Assembly: GCA_023212725.1 (NCBI GenBank)
Contig: JALBYF010000035.1
Coordinates: 124,001 to 188,000 of the forward strand
Origin: Tranzscheliella williamsii
Taxonomy: Eukaryota; Basidiomycota; Ustilaginomycetes; Ustilaginales; Ustilaginaceae
Direction: 5' to 3'
DNA length: 64,000 bases
Shown: positions 59,718 through 64,000 of the stretch, one piece after another
How positions within the stretch are numbered: position 1 is the stretch's first letter
How the letters are laid out: every line of letters begins with the position of its first letter
Made by a program: the position numbers and the translations under genes
The notes under the pieces: model-generated
Told to the model about the DNA's origin: nothing
What the model saw: the letters and a program-made list of their open reading frames with translations, nothing else
The model's database searches: none

Positions 59718-60219
59718 TCACTCCTCCATGGCGAGCTGTTCACGCATGGTGGCGTCGAATCCTCCATCAGGGAAAAACTCACCTTGATCTTCAAGATCGA
59801 GTAGAAAGCTCTCTAGGTCGCAAGACGGCTGTCTAGTGGCCGAAATGGGAGCGACGCGGTACGGTCGTGGTTTCCACTTCCAGGTGAGGGGAGCGCGGCG
59901 GTATAGCTGGCGGCTCTTGCCTGCGAGCGAGCCGTTGAGAACGAAACGGTTTTGCGGACGCGATGGACGCGAGACCCCAGTCCTGCTTTTCGACGGCCTT
60001 GCGAGGGATATTGGGCAATGGAGAAGGCGGCGACGCTCGCGTTGCTTGTCTGGCTGGGGCGGACTCGATGCTTGGGGACGCTGACCTGAGCGCAAAGTAG
60101 CTTCTGGTGATGGAGCGAGAGCAAGGGCAGACCAGCTACGGAAGAGAGGAAACGAGCGCGCGACGGAAGGGCGAGGCAAGGGGATGAAGTGGTGAGGCAA
60201 GGGCGGATGTTGTTTTCAT
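59718..60219 (-). CDS. Candidate small mitochondrial protein, three exons (tentative)
   Basis: Proposed exons are 60140-60219, 59976-60085 and 59718-59920. The introns are 54 nt (GTAGCT..CTCAG) and 55 nt (GTCTCG..CGCAG), and the exons join in frame to 130 residues. Exon 1 gives a classic presequence (MKTTSALASPLHPLASPFRR). Exon 2 contains IPRKAVEKQDWG. Exon 3 contains KSRQLYRRAPLTWKWKPRPY and an acidic end (DLESFLLDLEDQGEFFPDGG). The supporting points are GC-rich third positions in each exon frame and the closing of all frames by splicing. Against it, both introns are shorter than others in the window and the second donor is weak. An alternative is a one-base indel in the aaaa run near 59950. 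I do not recognise the family; a mitochondrial matrix location is inference. Confidence 0.42.
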
Positions 60220-60828
60220 GACGACGACTAGAGCTCTTGGTGAGAACGGCCGAGGAATGAAGCAGCCAACGAACGCGCACAGCGAGCTGCGAACTCAGCT
60301 GCAGACCGTTGGAATGGCGCGGTCCAATGGCGCAGAGCCAGGGCCACGACAGCTGGCGGGCCGACCTGAGCAACCAAGAGGATTTGGCCCATCGCTCGTG
60401 TCTGCGCGCTTGGATCCACACTGCATACGCTTGTAATTTCCAACGCGCCAGCCGTTCACGACATGAATACGCCGCACTGATGGAAGCAGCTCATCACATT
60501 ACAATATTTCGCTTTTGCATGCACTATCGGGTGGGTCGTTTGTATTTACGCTGCCAGCGCGACTGCCCCATCCGATCTAACACCACCGCCTTCCCCTCTG
60601 CATGTCGCTGTGACTCTAGCCAGGCGCTGCTCAGCTCGACCCGAAAAGCGCGGCAAGAGAGAGTAGCAAGGCAAGCATGTACCGCAGTGCTTTGAGCATG
60701 AATCGTCGGTTGCGCGGCGAGGAGGATCTGAAATGTAGCGTGGAGCTAGCGGGCGCTCTTCAGTGGGGCAGGGGTGAGGATCAAGACGGATCGAAAGGCC
60801 TTAGGCGAATGGATGCGGCAGCGGGTCG
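60220..60828. other. Intergenic upstream of the small gene / downstream of the MAG-like gene
   Basis: 609 bp. No domain-bearing frame, RNA gene or repeat was recognised. Confidence 0.45.
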
Positions 60829-61848
60829 CTAGAGCAGCGCGCTTGCGAAGCCGATGGCAACGGCGCAGCCAACGGTAAGGGCGACCGCGGCCAGGCTCGA
60901 GCGGGTGACTGCTGCGGCGCTGTGGTTGTTGGCCGTAGGTTGGGGGGCGGGCGGGGCGGAAGTGCCATTGGCGGGGTGGGCCGAAGCGGAGGGGTTCTGC
61001 GCGGTGGCCGAGTGAGTGGTGGTGGTGGTGGGCGCAAGCTTGTTCCAGGGGTAGGTGACGCCGCTGGCGGGGGGAGAGGCGACGGTCTGGCAGTTTGAGG
61101 ACGCGGGCGGGGGTACGGCGGGGGGAGTGATGTGCTGGCCCTGGTGGAACGTGTAGCTGGCGTTGTAGACGCCGCTGGGGAGGCCTGCGTCGGCGTCGCA
61201 GTTGGTGAAGGCGTCCGGGGTGTCGTAGTCGCCTGGCTGGTTCCAGAGGCAGCCGAGCAGGTCGTAGACGTTCTTGCAGTACTCGTACTTGGGGCACATG
61301 CGCATGCAGAAGACCGGGCTGCCCGGGATGTCGCACGCGCCCACAAACTGGGTGAAGTAGCTGCCGTTGCGCATGGTGACGCCCGCCGGATTGCCGACGC
61401 CGTCTGGCCCCTCCGAGTCATACTCGCCGCCGCAATCGTCTTTGCCGAGGCTCATCACCTTGGGCTCGTACGTGCCCGTGATCTGAACGTACTCGGGCGT
61501 CTTGCGAAAGTGCGCCGTCTTGATGAAGCCGTCGGGCATGGGCCGCGAGCCGTTGGTCGGGTTGGTGCAGTAGGCCACTGCCTCCGCTTCGGCATCGACT
61601 ATGCTCTTGGCGGGCGGATCCGGAGGCATCAGCAGGCAGAAGTCGGCGGCACTATTGATGCTGATCGTACGGCCCATGCCGCTCAGCGACGCCGGCGGCA
61701 GGCCATCGCTAGCCGCCGGCGGCGTCCAGCTTCCAGGCGCGGCGCTACGACTCTGGCTGGGTGTCTGTCGCCCGCCGCCACCGCCCTGTGCCACGGCCGA
61801 GCCGGCAACAGCACCAGCAACTGCAATATAGTGAAAGAAGCGCATCAT
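60829..61848 (-). CDS. Macrophage-activating-glycoprotein (MAG)-like secreted GPI-anchored protein
   Basis: 339 residues, single exon. There is a signal peptide at 1-20 (MMRFFHYIAVAGAVAGSAVA, cleavage near AVA-Q). The conserved basidiomycete block follows: SINSAADFCLLMPPDP, EAEAVAYC, GFIKTAHFRKTPEYVQITG, and the Cys-rich MRMCPKYEYCKNVYDLLGC. A Ser/Thr/Pro-rich stalk with N-glycosylation sequons comes next, and a C-terminal hydrophobic GPI-type signal (SLAAVALTVGCAVAIGFASA). Homologues are annotated in Cryptococcus and other basidiomycetes as surface glycoproteins, and the biochemical function is unknown. The start is at the Met pair 61848/61845; the frame upstream has no better signal peptide. 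Confidence 0.75.
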   Translation of the reverse strand: MMRFFHYIAVAGAVAGSAVAQGGGGGRQTPSQSRSAAPGSWTPPAASDGLPPASLSGMGRTISINSAADFCLLMPPDPPAKSIVDAEAEAVAYCTNPTNGSRPMPDGFIKTAHFRKTPEYVQITGTYEPKVMSLGKDDCGGEYDSEGPDGVGNPAGVTMRNGSYFTQFVGACDIPGSPVFCMRMCPKYEYCKNVYDLLGCLWNQPGDYDTPDAFTNCDADAGLPSGVYNASYTFHQGQHITPPAVPPPASSNCQTVASPPASGVTYPWNKLAPTTTTTHSATAQNPSASAHPANGTSAPPAPQPTANNHSAAAVTRSSLAAVALTVGCAVAIGFASALL

Positions 61849-62924
61849 TGAATCGCTCAACACGACAAGACAGACTAGTAAGCAGCGCAATGGTGTGGTG
61901 ATCCGTGAACCTAGAGAGCTATGAGTGACACAGCAGAAGCGGGCCAGACGTGCGCAGAGCGAACAAAGGAGACCCTCTACATAAGCCTCAGGACAGCAGT
62001 TGGCCGGCGGAATGCCTTTGTTGCGGATTCCCTTCCCACGCTCTGCGAAAGGCGGACGAAACCGAGCTCATTCAGCCGGGACGGAGGGTGCTTAGCTGGG
62101 CCGTCCGAGGCTAATGTTATCGTGGCATATGCATGAACGGTTAAGGGCGTATCTGTATACATGTAGCAGGTGGCAGAGGGTGGCACGTTGTGCTGCTCTG
62201 TTCCTCGGCTAGTCATGGTGCGCTGCAGAAGGCCACTGATCTGGGATGCAGCCAGCAGAGGCGGTTGCAGAGATGCAGGCGCTGGGAGGTGCGGGTGGCG
62301 AACGGTGCGGCGGGTCCCACCGCGGCGGTGAGCGCAGTGTGGCAGATGTGCGCAAGGAGTCAGTGCTAACGGTAGCAGCCTTCATCTGTCGCAGATCCGC
62401 AGGTTCGATTTCGATCTCGCGCGTGTCATGCGCACAGAAGCAGCTAATGCCATGGTTGCATACGCGTGCAGCGAACCCAACCGCCGTGTCCTCCGATGTG
62501 CTTGTAGATTGGATGCAACAACGGTTGGTACTGCTCTACCGGCCGATATACATGCGTCGCTGCTCTAGAGCGCCGAACGGAATCCATCGATGCCCAGAGA
62601 ACAGAAAGGGACAGACGCGCCATAAGCGTACAATAAAGCCAGCCAAGGGAACTCTTATTCGCGCGTGCACCCGCCCGAGTGACCACGTCGCGCGCGCATC
62701 GGCGGGCCAGCGCGTCACTGCAGCCGCCATCGGGCCGGATGGATAGATCTGGATTGCAGAGGCGGGAAGGGAAAGAGTACAGATGAATGTGGCGGTGCGC
62801 GAAGGAAAGCGGCCAAGTCTAGGCTGTTGAAAGCTAGAGTACAGATGATGCACGGCAAGGTGAAGGAAAGCGAGTCGCGGGTGGCAAGAGACATGAATAG
62901 CAGGCGTGGATGCGGAGCAGAGGT
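61849..62924. other. Intergenic upstream of the MAG-like gene / downstream of the C1-THF synthase gene
   Basis: 1.08 kb, tandem orientation. Frames here carry no domain. A B-box-like aggttcgattt occurs at ~62400 but has no tRNA fold around it. It is otherwise featureless. Confidence 0.45.
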
Positions 62925-64000
62925 TTATGACAGGCCGATGATCTCGCCGTCCTCGGTGAGCTCCATGTCGTAGTAACCGGGACGCGTGTTGAGGCCGGGC
63001 AGCATCGAGATGGCGCCGGTCATGACCACGATCAGGCCGGCACCGGCCGAGGCGTAGACCTCGCGGACGGGGATCGTGAAGCCGGTAGGAGCGCCCTTCT
63101 TGCTAGGGTCCGCTGAGAGCGAAAGATGCGTCTTGGCCATGCAGATGGGCAGATGGCCGAATCCGTTCTTCTCGATGGTTTCGATCTGCTTGAGTGCGTT
63201 CTCGGAGAGCTCCAGGCCGTCGGCACCGTACATCTCGCGGGCGATGGTCTCGATCTTGTCTGCCACGCTCAGCGAAGGCTCGTACAGGAACTTGAACTGC
63301 GACGAGGTGCCCTCCAGCTGCTCGATCACCGCCTTGGCCAGATCCACCGCACCTGCACCGCCCAGCGCCCAGTGGTTCGCCGGAACAGCGGCGTCGGCGC
63401 CTGCCTCCAGTGCCTTCTGCCTCACCAGCTCCAACTCAGCAGGCGTATCGGTGGTAAATTGATTCACCGCAACGATGACCTTGAGGCCGAACTTCTTGGC
63501 GTTCGAGATATGCTTGGCCATGTTGACGCAGCCTTTCTCGAGGATCTCCAGGTTTTCTTCCAGATAGACCTCGCTCAGCGGCTTGCCCGGCGTGACCTCG
63601 GGTCCTCCACCATGCGTCTTGAGCGCGCGAACCGTGGCGACGATCACCGCTGCGTCGGGGACCAGACCCGACTCGCGACACTTGATGTTGCAGAACTTCT
63701 CCATGCCGATATCGGCGCCAAAGCCAGCCTCGGTGATGACGTAGCCCGTTCTTTCGACGGGCTCGCCCTCCTCGACACCCGCCAGCTTCAGTGCAATGGC
63801 ATCCGCCAAGATGGAAGAGTTACCATGGGCGATGTTGGCGAAGGGTCCGGCGTGCACAAAGACCGGCGTGCCCTCCAGCGTCTGCATCAGGTTGGGCTTG
63901 ATCGCGTCCTTCATCAGGATGGCAAGCGCACCTCCAACGCCGAGGTCGTCCGCTGTGATTGGCTCTCCCTTTCGGTTGGTGCCGATCACCATTCGACCGA
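62925..64000 (-). CDS. ADE3: C1-tetrahydrofolate synthase, C-terminal part (formate-THF ligase domain), runs off the right edge
   Basis: About 358 residues of the C-terminus are present and the gene continues beyond 64000. The segment is the formyltetrahydrofolate synthetase domain: [20 protein letters not shown], then [56 protein letters not shown], and the end [20 protein letters not shown] followed by IIGLS. In fungi this domain follows a dehydrogenase/cyclohydrolase domain in a trifunctional enzyme that supplies one-carbon units for purine and thymidylate synthesis. Whether this is the cytosolic (ADE3) or mitochondrial (MIS1) form cannot be decided, because the N-terminus is outside the window. 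Confidence 0.9.
   Translation of the reverse strand, partial: GRMVIGTNRKGEPITADDLGVGGALAILMKDAIKPNLMQTLEGTPVFVHAGPFANIAHGNSSILADAIALKLAGVEEGEPVERTGYVITEAGFGADIGMEKFCNIKCRESGLVPDAAVIVATVRALKTHGGGPEVTPGKPLSEVYLEENLEILEKGCVNMAKHISNAKKFGLKVIVAVNQFTTDTPAELELVRQKALEAGADAAVPANHWALGGAGAVDLAKAVIEQLEGTSSQFKFLYEPSLSVADKIETIAREMYGADGLELSENALKQIETIEKNGFGHLPICMAKTHLSLSADPSKKGAPTGFTIPVREVYASAGAGLIVVMTGAISMLPGLNTRPGYYDMELTEDGEIIGLS

Noticed and set aside
62398..62410. B-box-like aggttcgattt, possible tRNA
   Set aside because: No A box at the right distance and no cloverleaf pairing could be drawn.

Overview
This window looks like nuclear chromosomal DNA of a basidiomycete fungus, most likely a smut relative (Ustilaginomycotina). 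The evidence is a GC-rich, compact gene layout with few short introns (about 80-104 nt, two possibly about 55 nt), long disordered Ser/Ala/Gln-rich proteins, and fungal gene content: SKN7, ATG11, DSC1/TUL1, NUM1-type cortical anchor, VTS1, a macrophage-activating-glycoprotein-like GPI protein. The species assignment is inference. There are no rRNA genes, no convincing tRNA genes, no CRISPR array and no bacterial operon.

Layout. 1-9.5 kb: the 5' end of DHH1 (RNA helicase), PAM17 (mitochondrial import motor), a mitochondrial transcription factor B-like protein, a DNAJC17-type J protein, IST1 (ESCRT-III) and PRI1 (primase small subunit). 9.5-22.5 kb: a Clr2-type silencing factor fused to a WW domain, a STRAP-type WD40 protein, mitoribosomal mL38, an NTF2-like protein, a protein whose core resembles bacterial RNase P protein (RnpA), and NHP2 of H/ACA snoRNPs. 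22.5-32.1 kb: ATG11 with a very long C-terminal tail and a DMA/CHFR-like FHA-RING ubiquitin ligase. 32.1-36.2 kb: a gene-free island of repeat remnants with TGTAAC/GTTACA-type ends, including a 1.5 kb unit bounded by ~120 bp inverted arms. 36.2-48 kb: an MFS monocarboxylate-type transporter, a small basic protein with a PP1-docking-like C-terminus, the Golgi/endosome ubiquitin ligase DSC1/TUL1 with an interrupted RING, the TFIP11/Ntr1 splicing factor and SKN7. 48-64 kb: a 2243-aa coiled-coil/PH NUM1/ApsA-like protein, VTS1 (SAM domain), a tentative small three-exon mitochondrial protein, a MAG-like GPI-anchored protein and the C-terminal part of C1-tetrahydrofolate synthase.

The genes are mostly unlinked housekeeping functions, often arranged as divergent pairs sharing short promoters (IST1/PRI1, mtTFB/J protein, DSC1/TFIP11). 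A loose theme of mitochondrial gene expression and import is visible (PAM17, mtTFB, mL38, RnpA-like, the small presequence protein), but no common regulation can be shown from sequence. The most unusual item is the nuclear gene for an RnpA-like protein with a candidate mitochondrial presequence at 18763-20271. Its C-terminal exon is clear; the join to the 5' exon is not resolved.
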